64,000 nt of DNA, from positions 32,906,525 through 32,970,524 of the forward strand of contig OU343161.1 of NCBI GenBank assembly GCA_910595825.1, read 5' to 3'. Both the position numbers and the translations under genes were made by a program. Of the stretch, positions 1 through 9,830 are shown piece by piece; within the stretch, counting starts at the first letter, position 1; each line of letters starts with the position of its first letter. The notes under the pieces were generated by a model, which saw nothing but the letters and a program-made list of their open reading frames with translations, did not search any database and was not told where the DNA came from. The DNA is from Philhelius pedissequus. Taxonomy: Eukaryota > Arthropoda > Insecta > Diptera > Syrphidae.

Positions 1-965
1 GAGTCGGAGACAGAATGGAGCCCTGGGTCACAACAGCATTAATTTTGTGAATATCAGACTTGAAACCGTCCAATAAAACTTGTATTGAATGGTCCGAAAG
101 GTAATTTCTAATCCAACGAAGCAGAGATTCATCGATACCAAATGCACGTATTTTCGATATAAGAGCTTGGTGCCAAACTCTATCAAATGCTTTTGAAACA
201 TAAAGCGTAATAATCTTACTTTCTCCAAGACAATGTAAAGATTTGTGCCACTGTTCGGTGAGATATAAAATCAGATCACTAGTGGACCCATTGCTACGAA
301 AGCCATACTGCCGGTCATTAAGGAACTTTCGTTCTTCAAGATATTTCTTAAGCTGATAATTAATCAGCTTTTCCATCACCTTGGAAAGAAGGGGCGTAAT
401 TGCAATTGGGTGGTAATTGGAGGGTGAAAAAGGTTCGCCTTTTTTGGGGACATGCCAGACAAATACTGTTTTCCACCCAATCGGAAAGAGACCAGTAGAA
501 TAGGATAGATGGAAAAGCTTACGCAGTGGTTTTGCCAGCATAGAAGAACACCTCTTCAGAACAATAGTGGAGATACTATCTGGACCAGTGGATTTGTGTA
601 TGTCTAGATCTTTAAGAACTCTGGCAACTGTACGAGAACGGAAGTAGATACGTCCCATGAAGCTGTTAATGTTCTCAACTACAGGAGGAGTCGTACCACT
701 TTGTGGAAGCGTAGAATTTGCAGCAAACTGTGCTGCTAACAAATTTGCTTTTTCTTGGGAGCTTACCACAGGAGTGTTATCCGAACCGAGCGTTGGAACC
801 GAGGAGGAGGTGGAATTTCGTATGTTTTTTACAAATGACCAAAAATTCTTCTTGTAATATTTTTAGCCTTAATTTTTGCTCATGTAAAAATTTGGTTCGC
901 TGAATATGACTGTTACATGTCTTTCTAGCTTGTTAAAACTTATTCCGGTTTTCCTGAGTTGGCTG
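1..965 (-). pseudogene. Reverse transcriptase domain of Jockey-like LINE, broken
   Basis: Translated pieces include KLINYQLKKYLEERKF, QYGFRSNGSTSDLILYL, SKAFDRVWHQALISK, WIRNYLSDHSIQVLLDG and TQGSILSP, which are RT fingers/palm motifs of LINE polymerases in the right order. The residue before VSKAFD, which is the catalytic Asp in the other copies (ALDISKAFD), reads Tyr here, so motif A is dead. The YADD/FADD region falls outside the window. Frameshifts separate the blocks. Confidence 0.8.
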
Positions 966-1156
966 GGCTTTATAACATCGGAACCTTACCTCTCTTAACC
1001 TCATTACATTTCAATTTGATGGACGACTTCAGTGTCCTAATCTCCAGGTCTCGTGTATCAGTAAACCGCCTGTACAAGCGTTTTAGTCTTGTCAGTAGTC
1101 CACTTTTTTGTCTGTGAAGAGCGTCAATTGTCGCGTTACGGTACATGTCAGTTGCG

Positions 1157-1834
1157 TTACGTTCTTTGTATTTCGGTATTGTTCTGTTCATTGTTCGTAC
1201 ATCGAAATCTGTCGATTTCAGTATTTGTTAGGTTCCTGTCATTTGGTGGGGATATACCATTTGAACGTAATTCACTCAATAAGGCATTGGAGAAACGTGG
1301 CCAGCGCACCTTACTGTAATTGTAAGTATGCACAGGAACATACTCCTCCAACTCCATAAGCTGGTTCGGAAGTTGTATTACGGCGGCGAGCCCGCAGTGG
1401 TCACTGTCGTACTCGATCGTTCGTAAAAAATTTCTTGGCCGTTGACCCACAGCGTCAGTAATAATTGTTAGTCTTCCGTCTTTAAGCAATAGATCCAGAT
1501 AGACACCGCTTCTTGGGAACGATGGCCTTTCTGTGGCTAGAAGATCGATACGATACTCAAGGTTGTATCGACCCATCCAATTAAATAGATGGTTACCTCG
1601 AGGATTTTGTATTTGATTTCCCCAATCTGTGTGCTTGGCGTTTAAATCACCCGCCAATATATACTTATTCTCCTCCGAGCTGAATCTTAAGCATTCAAAA
1701 AGCTTTTCAAGCTCTGTTATAAACTGGGTGGGCTGAGGTCTTTCCAGTGCATAGGCAGCGATCACATACATTCGCTTCCCCTGTTGGAGATGAATGCATA
1801 TGATGCATGCCTCTAACGTCCGAAATTTTCGCAC
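1157..1834 (-). pseudogene. APE-type endonuclease domain of Jockey-like LINE, partial
   Basis: A 225-residue open frame carries AAYALERPQPTQFITELEK, YILAGDLNAKHTDWGN (the GDxNAKH motif of AP-endonuclease-like LINE nucleases) and YDSDHCGLAAVIQLP (the SDH motif that closes the active site). The first catalytic motifs near the N-terminus are missing or out of frame. In an active element this domain nicks target DNA for target-primed reverse transcription. It sits between ORF1 and RT as expected. Confidence 0.85.
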
Positions 1835-1868
1835 ATCACTATTATATATTACCTTATGACTAATGCCT

Positions 1869-3381
1869 TTACGTATAAAGATTGCGACGCCTCCTCCTTG
1901 ACTGGAGTTGGGTCGGTCTCTTCTTACTTTGGGGGTTGACGGGCGTTGTTGCAGGAGGGCGCACTGTTGGACGCTTTTCTACCACTGTTTGCTTTGCTGC
2001 TTTATTATTCTTTATAAGCTGAAACGTCGGGCATCCCCGATAATTAGCGGGGTGTCCGCCGCCTCGGCAGAGTACACATTTAAGCTGGGTCCTATCTTCG
2101 ACCCGTTCCTTTCTTAACTTGTATTTGAACAAAGAAGAAGGGAAGACTCGGCTTCTCCCGCCTAGCTCTAACTGTAGCGACCGGCTTGACCCCGATAAAG
2201 TCGAGATCGTCATTCGCTTTTTGGCGGAGTTAACTTAAGAGCACCTGTGGTTCCGTGCAGGAATCTATGCCCTTCAAAAGGACCGTTTGAAATTTTTCGT
2301 TCTTAGGGGTGAAACTAAAGAATTCAGTAGTGGTTTCTTTTAGCAACTCTTTAATTTTTTTTTGCTGTTCCAGTGTGAAGGACTGGATAGCATGCCTATC
2401 GTTATTTAATCTTTTTATAGTAAAATTTTGACCTATGGCCAACTTACACAGATTTATGGTATCCTGTAACTCCATTTTATAAGTATTTATGGGTGGCACC
2501 TTTTCTTTTTTCGTAATCGGCGGCAGTGGCTGCTGCGGCTGAGACTGACTTTTCTGCTGCTGTTGATTCTGCTGCTTTTGAATCTGCTGCTGCTGTTTTT
2601 GTTGCGGTTGTTTCTGGGCTTGTGTCTGCTGCTGTTGCTGTTGTTTTTGCCGTTGTTGTTTTGGCTGCTGCTGTGGCTGTTGTTTTTGTAATTGTTCGTT
2701 TTGCTGTTGTTGTTTTTGTTCCTCGATTTCTTTCAGTTGTTTCGCTCTGCGCGCTCCTAGCTTGGCCTTAAGTTGGCTTTTCAAACTTTGGATTTCTGCC
2801 TCCATTGTTTCAATTTGAGCGACCATTCTTTGTTCCTCGTCCGCCTCAGATGACGCCTCTGATGTGGAGAGGTTCACGAAGGCGGTACTATCGCCCGTCG
2901 TGAAGTGCCCTTCTCCTTCCTCAGACATATATTCAATACCCTCTTCGGGTGAAGTGTCTAGCTGGGTTTGTCTTGCTGCCTCTGACGTCTCATCTATATC
3001 GGACGTATTCACCCCAGCTGGCAGCTTTGCTGAGGTGGCCGTGGATCTCCTCTTTACCAAATTTGGTGCGCCCTTGATCCTCTTTCTGCGCTTCTGGTTA
3101 GCATCGGATGATGTTGCCGTTGTTGTTATTGCTGTTGATGTTGTTGCTGCAGAATCACTGCTTGTAATTGGAACATCTTTCGATGTTCCCTCAGCTGATG
3201 CCATCGCTGGCCTCATTGGCCCTAGGACACCTTTCGATGCCCAGGTGCTTAAGCTCCTCCTCCTTTGCTCGTTTTCCCAACCAATAAAGTTTTCCATTTC
3301 ACGGTTGTGAAAAAAAGCTGCTAAAGTTCTGATGCCCGGCTGGGAATCGAACTGGCGGCCCTCGGAATCTCGGTCGGCCAC
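1869..3381 (-). pseudogene. ORF1 (gag-like) of Jockey-like LINE, frameshifted
   Basis: The main frame (3381-2230, 383 residues) has a low-complexity acidic/Ser-Thr N-half, a poly-Gln stretch encoded by CAG/CAA around 2540-2745, and a C-terminal segment resembling the ORF1 region before the zinc knuckles. The frame then stops. A second frame (2213-1869) continues with the cysteine knuckle CVLCRGGGHPANYRGCP, typical of insect LINE gag proteins, so one frameshift near 2215-2230 splits the gene. The protein would bind element RNA. The first ~15 residues read through a tRNA-like sequence (see 3310-3385). Confidence 0.75.
2535..2745. repeat. Trinucleotide (CTG/TTG) tract encoding poly-Gln
   Basis: An imperfect CTG/TTG/CTT run on the plus strand corresponds to CAG/CAA on the minus strand and encodes the Gln-rich part of ORF1. 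It also gives a long Ala/Val-rich shadow frame on the plus strand. Confidence 0.9.
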
Positions 3382-3383
3382 TT

Positions 3384-3400
3384 TTTTTTTTTTTTTAATT
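3384..3400 (-). repeat. A-tail-like homopolymer at junction with upstream element
   Basis: A run of T on the plus strand (A on the minus strand) sits exactly where the tRNA-like start of ORF1 begins. Read on the minus strand, the AT-rich sequence 4170-3400 ends in this A run, as the tail of a separate retroelement would. Confidence 0.5.
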
Positions 3401-4170
3401 CATTTTTATTTCATTTTAACTTATAACTATCTTAAAGCTAGACAAAAATGTTTTAAACTAGCCTAATTATCAATAACTTACAACTAATTTACTGGCCCTT
3501 TACGGGCGCTCTAAATTAAACAATAACTCTTAAAACTAATGTCTTTCGACCTAAAAACTATTTTAATTAAATCGAATTTTTTTTTATTTTTTTTTATATT
3601 TCAAGGAACTTTCACAAAAACTTGATATCTTATAATTTTTTTTTTAATTTTTTTTTTTATTTTTTTTTTTATTTTTTTTACTTATAAACTAAACCTAAAT
3701 ATATATTAAAAATAATTAAAACTAAATAATACTAACTTATACTAACCAACAACCCAAATCACCTAAAATACCTAATAATACTTAAAACTACTTAAAAACT
3801 AAATCAGCGACAGCAGCATTTTTTTCTTGTTTATTTTTTATATGCATGCAGGCACAAACCAACATGCAACCCACCCATACATGTACATACGCACATACAT
3901 ATACGTACGCACATACATGTACAGACACGCAGATACATGCACGTATGCCCCCGCATACATACATATTTTTAATTTTTTTTTTTTTTTTTGGTGCCACCCT
4001 GACTGATCCAAATTCAACTTTATGTAAGTTATATCAATATAACATTATAATCTCTGTTTAATTTTGTAAATTAAGAGAAACCTGAAGAAGACGGCAACCA
4101 CCGTCGAAACGTTGGGAAAATAAAATGAAAATTGCTTTCATTTAATCATCATTCGACCAATAAAGCCGAT
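3401..4170 (-). other. AT-rich tail/UTR of an unidentified retroelement with (CATA)-rich tract
   Basis: There is no coding frame. The stretch holds T-rich runs (3590-3680), a degenerate ACATACATGTACATACGCAC-like tract at about 3845-3965, a T run at 3972-3990, and near 4081-4110 a hairpin with a hammerhead-like core on the plus strand. It may be the 5' or 3' untranslated part of a retroelement next to the Jockey copy; I cannot assign it. Confidence 0.45.
4082..4110 (+). ncRNA. Hammerhead-ribozyme-like core (CUGAAGA - stem - GAAAC)
   Basis: CTGAAGA (4082-4088) is followed by a perfect 5-bp stem GACGG/CCGTC (4090-4094 and 4101-4105) with a 6-nt loop, then GAAAC (4106-4110). CUGANGA-stem II-GAAA is the conserved core of hammerhead ribozymes, which occur in Penelope-like and other retroelements. 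I did not find convincing stems I and III, and one extra A lies between the core and stem II, so cleavage activity is doubtful. Confidence 0.3.
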
Positions 4171-4535
4171 GCCACTTTTTTTTAAAAATTCTCCAAAGTC
4201 CAAATAAAAACCAACTTGGTCAAAAACTTCTAAAAAAGAAATATGTAATATGTGTTAGATTTTAGCTAAATATATGGGCCACACTGTAAAAATGTAAATC
4301 TTATTTCTTCTATTCCGTGGATATGACATAACTAATAAAATCTCAACTCAACAATTCAACAACCTCTTGTAATAGTGCTTAATTATTTTTTGTATCAAAA
4401 AGCTCTCCTTATCTAATTTCTAATGATAGATGAATGAAAATCATTCCGATATGATGGCTTGCAATCAAGAAATACTTTCCAGACTTTTAGTATCAGCATA
4501 CCCGTCACAGTTAACAGAACACAAACTTTAAAGCA
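4171..4535 (+). promoter_or_regulatory. Upstream region of CYP12-A
   Basis: This AT-rich stretch of 365 bp lies between the retroelement remnant and the CYP12-A start codon. No coding frame or recognised repeat was seen. It should hold the 5' UTR and core promoter; I see no convincing TATA box close to the ATG. Confidence 0.3.
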
Positions 4536-6601
4536 ATGCTCAAAGCAGCAATAGGTTCAAAAAGCTTCAAGCTTTCCATATCGTTGCGTACAGCTGTGAC
4601 CTTCAGCACCGCCAGTAGCTTAAAGGTCAGACAAATAAATTCAAATAAAGTAATTTGATAGTTCAGTAAATGTTTGTGTTTTTCTATCAATCTAAAAGCT
4701 TGATTATTTGGATTCTGAAAACTGGACTAAGGCACGAAATTATAAAGAAATTCCAGGCCCAACAAAATACGAACTATTTCGAGGATTTCTACCGGGAGGG
4801 CAATATTATAATAAATCGTTTACTGATTACATATTGGAAGCTCGAAAGCAGTACGGCGATATCTTTCGAATACCAGGGACATTCGGAAAGGTTGATGTTG
4901 TAATGCTCTTCAATCTGGATGACATACGAACAGTTTTTCGAACTGAGGGTGTTTGGCCGTTAAGACCGGGATTGGATTCAATGACATATTACCGAAAGAA
5001 ATATCGAGGCGAATTATTTGATCAAGCTGAAGGACTTATAGCTTCGTAGGTTATATTTTTCTGTTGGTTGGTTGGGTGTACATAATATATACCTATGCGA
5101 TTTCGATTTTCAGAGGCGGGAAGTCGTGGTCAACATTTCGAACAGCTATAAATCCAGTTTTAATGCAGCCTCGAAACGTAAAGAGCTATATCATCCCAAT
5201 GCAAGAAGTCAACAATGAGTTCTTGCAAAGGTAGATCATAATGGCTTGTAAAATGTCTTAAGCTATACTATTTATATAATTTTCATGTAGAATCCGTGAG
5301 ATTCGTGATCCAAAAACTAATGAAATGCCAGACAACTTTATAGATGAAATCAATCGACTCACCTTTGAATCAGTTTCAGTGGTAGCTTTGGACAAACAGC
5401 TTGGATTGATCCGAAAAAACAGGGACCGAGCTGAGGCTAAACAACTTTTTGCCAGCATAACAATATTTCTTCAGTATTTGTATGAGTTGGATTTCAAACC
5501 GTCTCTGTGGAAATATATTTGGACGCCGGCGTTTGCTCGTTACAAAAAAGCTCTGGATATTATGTATGAAACCATAATAGGTAATGGAATATGTACCTAG
5601 ATATCTAACCTGGTATCAGAAACGTCAAACCGCCATGTTTTCATAGGGTACTGCCCACCCAATTATAAAGGAAAAAGAGAGAGCGATACAGTATCGCTAA
5701 GCATAAAGTTTTCTATTGCACTCTTATGCACTTCGTGTACTATGAAATGATGGCGATTCACGTTCTCTGTGTGCTCAGGGTAGTTTAGCTTTGTAATTTG
5801 TCTATGTTATAGGTTATGTGGACGAGTCACTTGAGCAAATGGAAAAGAGAAAACAATGGAATGCAACAGAAGAACGAGAATTAAGTGTGTTGGAGAAGCT
5901 TATTAAAATCGATAAATCGATTGCTATTGTAATGGCAATGGATATGATAATGGCAGGAGTTGATACGGCAAGTTTGTAGACTGCATTTTATTGGTGTTTT
6001 TTTTTTTTTATTTGCATCAATATTCCAGACATCTACCATTATGACTGGTATTCTCCTTGAGGTTGCTAAAAATCCGGAGAAGCAGATGAAACTACGCGAG
6101 GAAGTCCGCAAGGTTCTGCCACACAAGGATTCTACATTCACTGTAGAATCTTTGAAACATTTGCCATATTTGAGAGCATGCATAAAGGAAGGAATTCGAA
6201 TGCATCCGATTGGAGCTGGAATTCCCAGATCTGCTGGCGAAGATATTGCTTTGGGTGGATATCAAATTCCAAAGGGTACTCGATTACTTTTAAGCGTAAA
6301 TCTTTTGCTGAGGGAGAAGAACTTTTTTCCAAAACCGGATGAATTCATTCCCGAACGCTGGATACGTGAAGGAACTTTGGAAACTATTATCACACCATTT
6401 ACATATCTTCCATTTGGTTTTGGACCAAGAATGTGTGCTGGCAGAAGAATAGTTGATCTTGAATTAGAAGTAATGGTAGCTCGTTTGGTAAGGAACTTTT
6501 ACTTGGAATTTAACTATCCAATTGAGAATGCTTTTAAGTGTCACTTTATCAATACCCCTGCCATTCCGTTGAAGTTCAAATTTACAGAGCTTGAAAATTA
6601 A
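4536..6601 (+). CDS. Mitochondrial cytochrome P450, CYP12 family (CYP12-A)
   Basis: Six exons give an intact 523-residue frame: 4536-4625, 4699-5045, 5114-5230, 5291-5580, 5813-5967, 6029-6601. All phases agree. Exon 1 encodes a basic, acid-free presequence (MLKAAIGSKSFKLSISLRTA) fitting import into mitochondria, where this clan takes electrons from adrenodoxin-type ferredoxin. Landmarks are the I-helix AGVDTT at residues ~329-334, the K-helix ExxR at 387-390 (KEGIR), PERW, and the heme loop FGFGPRMCAG with Cys469. Length is normal for CYP12. Splice sites are GT-AG except intron 5, which is GC-AG (ACG|GCAAGT). Intron 4 has no counterpart in CYP12-B and looks transposon-derived. AATAAA lies at 6603-6608. 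CYP12A enzymes in flies are linked to xenobiotic and insecticide metabolism; the substrate here is unknown. Confidence 0.93.
5609..5779. mobile_element. Foldback (MITE-like) element forming most of CYP12-A intron 4
   Basis: The left arm (5609-5651) and the reverse complement of the right arm (5737-5779) match with a few mismatches; the best block pairs AACGTCAAACCGCCATG with AACGTGAATCGCCATCA, followed by TCATAG...GTAC. The centre holds a perfect 8-bp hairpin AGCGATAC/GTATCGCT (5682-5698). The intron (5581-5812) is otherwise only short flanks. Confidence 0.7.
5968..6028 (+). other. GC-AG intron (intron 5 of CYP12-A)
   Basis: The exon ends in GTT GAT ACG and the intron starts GCAAGT, the consensus for the minor GC donor. 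The acceptor is TATTCCAG. Only this choice keeps the I-helix frame (GVDT|TSTIM). The same position in CYP12-B uses a GT donor (GCC|GTATGA). Confidence 0.8.
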
Positions 6602-6911
6602 AAATAAAGTTATTGATAATAATTTTTTTTATTATAATTGTTTATTGTTTACGTTTTTGGCTTTGTGTGAAACATACAAAACACTTGTACACTATAAGGG
6701 TATGTGTCGGATTTTTATCATAACCAATACAAATATGATATGGAATAAAAATCTTACTCTTTGACTGCAGTTAGAGTATTACCAGTGTTATAAAACGAAG
6801 AGATATCAAATAGTTACAGGTTTTTTTACGTCTCTTCTCGCAGGGCTTTTGCGCTTATAAAAATGCGTACGTATTATAAATGTTAATCTGAAACACTATA
6901 ACGGTTTTTTT
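6602..6911. other. Intergenic, 3' flank of CYP12-A
   Basis: The AT-rich stretch holds the polyadenylation signal at 6603-6608. I see no other gene or recognised repeat. Confidence 0.5.
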
Positions 6912-7139
6912 TTTATAATCTACACGCGCTCAAGGGATTATGAATACCCTTTAAATGTTTCAACACAGCGGGGGCGTGACGGTGAGGTTAAGGAAGAGAA
7001 AGAATGATAGGAGAGATGCGTGGCGCGATATCCGGAGACTGTAGATGGTTGTTGTCTCAGATTTTATCTCCAGGGATGGCGGCTGAACTAATGCGGATAA
7101 ATTTACGTGTCTTATTTATCGATGTCCATTATAATTCGC

Positions 7140-7187
<48 letters not shown>

Positions 7188-7392
7188 CGGTATACTAGTT
7201 TTACTCAATCACATGTTGTTAGTTCTATGCATAAACAGCATATAATGAGTAAGCCAGCAACTCATTGTATGACATTTATTTTTGAATTGGTTTTTAATGG
7301 AAAAATAAGAAGACATAGACTACGGCAGGGATCGAACCTGTGACCATGAGGTTGACAGGCGAACACACAACTATCGCGCCACGGGCACTTCT
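6912..7392 (-). mobile_element. tRNA-derived SINE, copy A
   Basis: Read on the minus strand it starts near 7392 with GTGGCGCGATAGTTGTG (box A-like) and has a box B GGTTCGATCCC (about 7331-7341). It runs to the end TGTAGATTATAAA near 6912. The same ~450 bp unit lies on the plus strand at 48539-48984, so both ends can be set by comparison. A 40-nt T run (7147-7186) interrupts this copy where copy B has only a short A-rich stretch. Confidence 0.8.
7147..7186. repeat. Homopolymer T tract inside SINE copy A
   Basis: About 40 consecutive T. The matching site of the other SINE copy reads AAAGAATAAAAAAG on the opposite strand, so the tract is an expansion private to this copy, or an assembly artefact. 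Confidence 0.9.
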
Positions 7393-8166
7393 TAAAATGC
7401 AGTTAAAATTGGTCGTCATTTAAAAGAAAACATTTATATTTTGCGCCTTAATTATTGAACTGATATTTTTATTCCAAAATATTTATAATCTACACGGAGA
7501 TCAGATTGTTGGATATGGTGGTGGTGGAGTTGGGTTGCCTCATTCTAACTCGTTAATTTCCACTATTTTGTGATAAGGTGTCGTTTAAATTGTGTGCCTG
7601 TTGTTAAATTTATAACTTGGTGCAGCTCAGCCTTCTGCTTTCTTAATTTCACAGCCCGTCCTCCTCTTGTGCTTTTTGTTGGCCTATGGTCTTGTATGTT
7701 TTCCTGTGATGGTCTATTTTTGTTCTTGTGGACTCTAGCTTTATATTGCTCTAGCGCCAGTGGCTTTGGCTCAGCCGTATTGGGAGTTGCTTTTAAATTG
7801 ATATTAGATTACCTGTTTCAGGAGCTTCCCGGATGTATGGTGTATCTGTAGGTGCATGTGGTTTTTCCAACTCCTCAAAAAGATTACCAAGTTATTCGTT
7901 ATATAACCTCAAGCTGTTTTCTTGTAGTGCTCGCTGAAATCTTATGACAAAAATGAAGCAGTTGAAAAATTGGTCGATCTTTGTTGTTTAAGCGTAAGAC
8001 TTCTTTATTTCTGTAAGAATAAGAAATGCGAAAACAAAAACAATACAAACGCACGTATTGTACATAAGTAGTTATTGCTTTTATTTTTATTATTTTGTGG
8101 ACTGTGATTTTAATTATAATTGAGTTTTTATGCGACTTTTAGTCCAAAATTATATGCGTTTCGCCC
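7393..8166. other. Intergenic, possible degenerate coding remnant on minus strand
   Basis: On the minus strand 7860-7560 gives broken peptide blocks such as KSTRGGRA and KAELHQVINLTTG that look like retroelement gag-type sequence, but no frame is long. The rest is AT-rich without a gene. Confidence 0.25.
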
Positions 8167-8167
8167 A

Positions 8168-8202
8168 GGTACTACAGTTGGGCTCTTAGATGCTGTAGTA
8201 CC
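8168..8202. repeat. Short hairpin (10-bp perfect arms)
   Basis: GGTACTACAG (8168-8177) and CTGTAGTACC (8193-8202) form a perfect 10-bp stem with a 15-nt loop. It adjoins the foldback element at 8207. Confidence 0.7.
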
Positions 8203-8206
8203 TTTC

Positions 8207-8317
8207 TAAGACGCAATTTATAAGTCGATGGCTACCGACACAATAATATAATTCACAGTGCTGAAAGCTGTACATTTTATTTCTGTCGGTGGCCATTGAC
8301 TAATATATTGCGTCTTA
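8207..8317. mobile_element. Small MITE-like foldback, 111 bp
   Basis: The left arm starting TAAGACGCAATTTATAAGTC (8207-8242) pairs with the right arm ending ATATTGCGTCTTA (8282-8317), about 36 bp each with few mismatches, around a ~40 bp centre. It has no coding capacity. The family is unknown. Confidence 0.7.
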
Positions 8318-8559
8318 GAAGACTTAGAAAACTCAATTAAAAATTCTTTATTTCTATTACATTTTTGGGTCATCCCCACCTATCAATATAAATATTCTTT
8401 TTTACTTAAAATATTATTATATAATATTTGGGACAATTTTTGAACTCATAACTTTCCATTCTGAATTTTTGTAAAAAAAGGGGAGCGTAACAAAATCCCG
8501 ATCCACAAAATTCCACAGCACAAGATCCCGCGAGAATAATTTTTGCTACTATCTATATA
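8318..8559. other. Intergenic AT-rich
   Basis: Nothing recognised between the small foldback and the mariner element. Confidence 0.4.
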
Positions 8560-9830
8560 AAGGATTATCCATTTTGCTGTTTCAAAAGTATAGGGCTGGA
8601 ATTCGACATCTGTCAAACTAAGTTGTTAAACCATTTTTTTTTTCAGTTGAAAGTCTGACATTTACGAAAATGGATCGCTTAACTATCGCACAACGCATAA
8701 AAATTGTTAAAACTTACTACAAAAATGAAAAAAGAAGAGATTATGGCTAACATAATCGTCCAACTACGCAAGCATTGGCAAAATTGTGAACAAAATTCAA
8801 GGGACTGGATTGGTTACAGATATTGTAAAGCCTGTGCATCATCGTTTCGCTCGTACCACTGAAATTATCGCTGCTGCAAAGAAAGTGTTGCCGAAGGCCC
8901 GAATGTGTCGATTCCTCGTGGTTCTCAGGAACTACGACTGTCTTACGGCACATTATGGCGTATTTTGCATTTGGATCTACACCTACATCCATATAAAGTC
9001 CAGCTCACACAACAACTGAAGCCACCTGACCATTCACAACATCGTAGATACGTCGAATGGGTGCTTGAAAAACAGGCGGTGGACGGCGATTTTTCGAACA
9101 AAATTTTCTTCAGCGAAGAAGCACATTTCTCACTATGTGGTTATGTTGATAAACGAAATTGTCGTATTTGGGGTTCTGAGAATCCTCAAGTAATTGAAGA
9201 GCGGCCATTACATCCACAAAAGTCGATGTTTGTGGCGCCCTTGGGTCCGGAGGTGTGATTGGACCTTACTTCTTCGAAACCACGATGGAATGACTTTCAC
9301 CGTCAATTCGGAGCGTTATGGTCATATGATAACCGACTTTTTTGCTTGCTATTGAAGAATACGACTTGGAGAACATGTGGTTTCAACAAGACTGTGCCAC
9401 ATGCCACACAAGTCGAGCGAATATAGCTATATTGCAAGAGACATTTCCTGGCCGCGTAATTCCTCGTCGTGGTGATATCAACTGGGCACCAAGATCATGC
9501 GATTTGACACCGCTGGACTTTTTTTCGTGGCGCTACGCGAAAGACTGTGTTTATGCAGATAAGCCTTTATTTCTTCAGCACTTGAAAACCAACATTCATC
9601 AAGTTATGGCTGAGATACCGCCCAATATGTGTCAGAAAGTGGTCGAAAATTACCTCAAAAGAATCCATGCTTGCAACAATTCGCGAGGTGGTCATTTAAA
9701 TGACGTAGTGTTTCACACATAATGTCAACGTTCAAACTTTTTAATAAAAAAGAAATATCATGAAAAAAATATCTTAGGTATATGTGTTTTATTTACGTTT
9801 ACGTTTGAGACCGAAAAATAGGCAACCCTT
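8560..9830 (+). mobile_element. Mariner-superfamily element Mar-1
   Basis: The left end is AAGGATTATCC after a TA (8558-8559); the right end is CAACCCTT before TA (9831-9832). The ends are inverted repeats of the family terminus (A)ACGGGTTATCCATTTTGCGG. Length 1271 bp. Four other copies lie in the window. It encodes a broken transposase on the plus strand. Confidence 0.9.
8670..9722 (+). pseudogene. Mar-1 transposase, broken
   Basis: It starts MDRLTIAQRIKIVKTYYKN (helix-turn-helix region), has a deletion and stop soon after, then long frames: YGTLWRILHLDLHLHPYKVQ, IFFSEEAHFSL, WFQQDCATCHTSRAN, CDLTPLDFFSW, and the family C-terminus GGHLNDVVFHT. The catalytic triad is of DDD type in better copies (SDEAHF, QQDGA, CDLTPLD, with 36 residues between the last two Asp). 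Here the first Asp is Glu. There are several frameshifts. Confidence 0.85.

Larger units (their letters stand above)
1..3400 (-). mobile_element. Jockey-like non-LTR retrotransposon, copy 1 (runs off the window edge)
   Basis: Read on the minus strand, the order is ORF1/gag (from 3381), endonuclease (around 1834-1157), linker and reverse transcriptase (about 960 to beyond base 1). This is the standard order of a Jockey-clade LINE. All parts contain frameshifts or stops, so the copy is dead. The RT part matches the same regions of the copies at 16.0-17.9 and 46.9-48.4 kb. The 3' end lies outside the window. The clade call rests on domain order and motifs I recognise, not on a search. Confidence 0.85.

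Noticed and set aside
2526..3310. Plus-strand Ala/Val-rich frames (81 and 148 codons)
   Set aside because: Shadows of the poly-Gln and low-complexity ORF1 on the minus strand.
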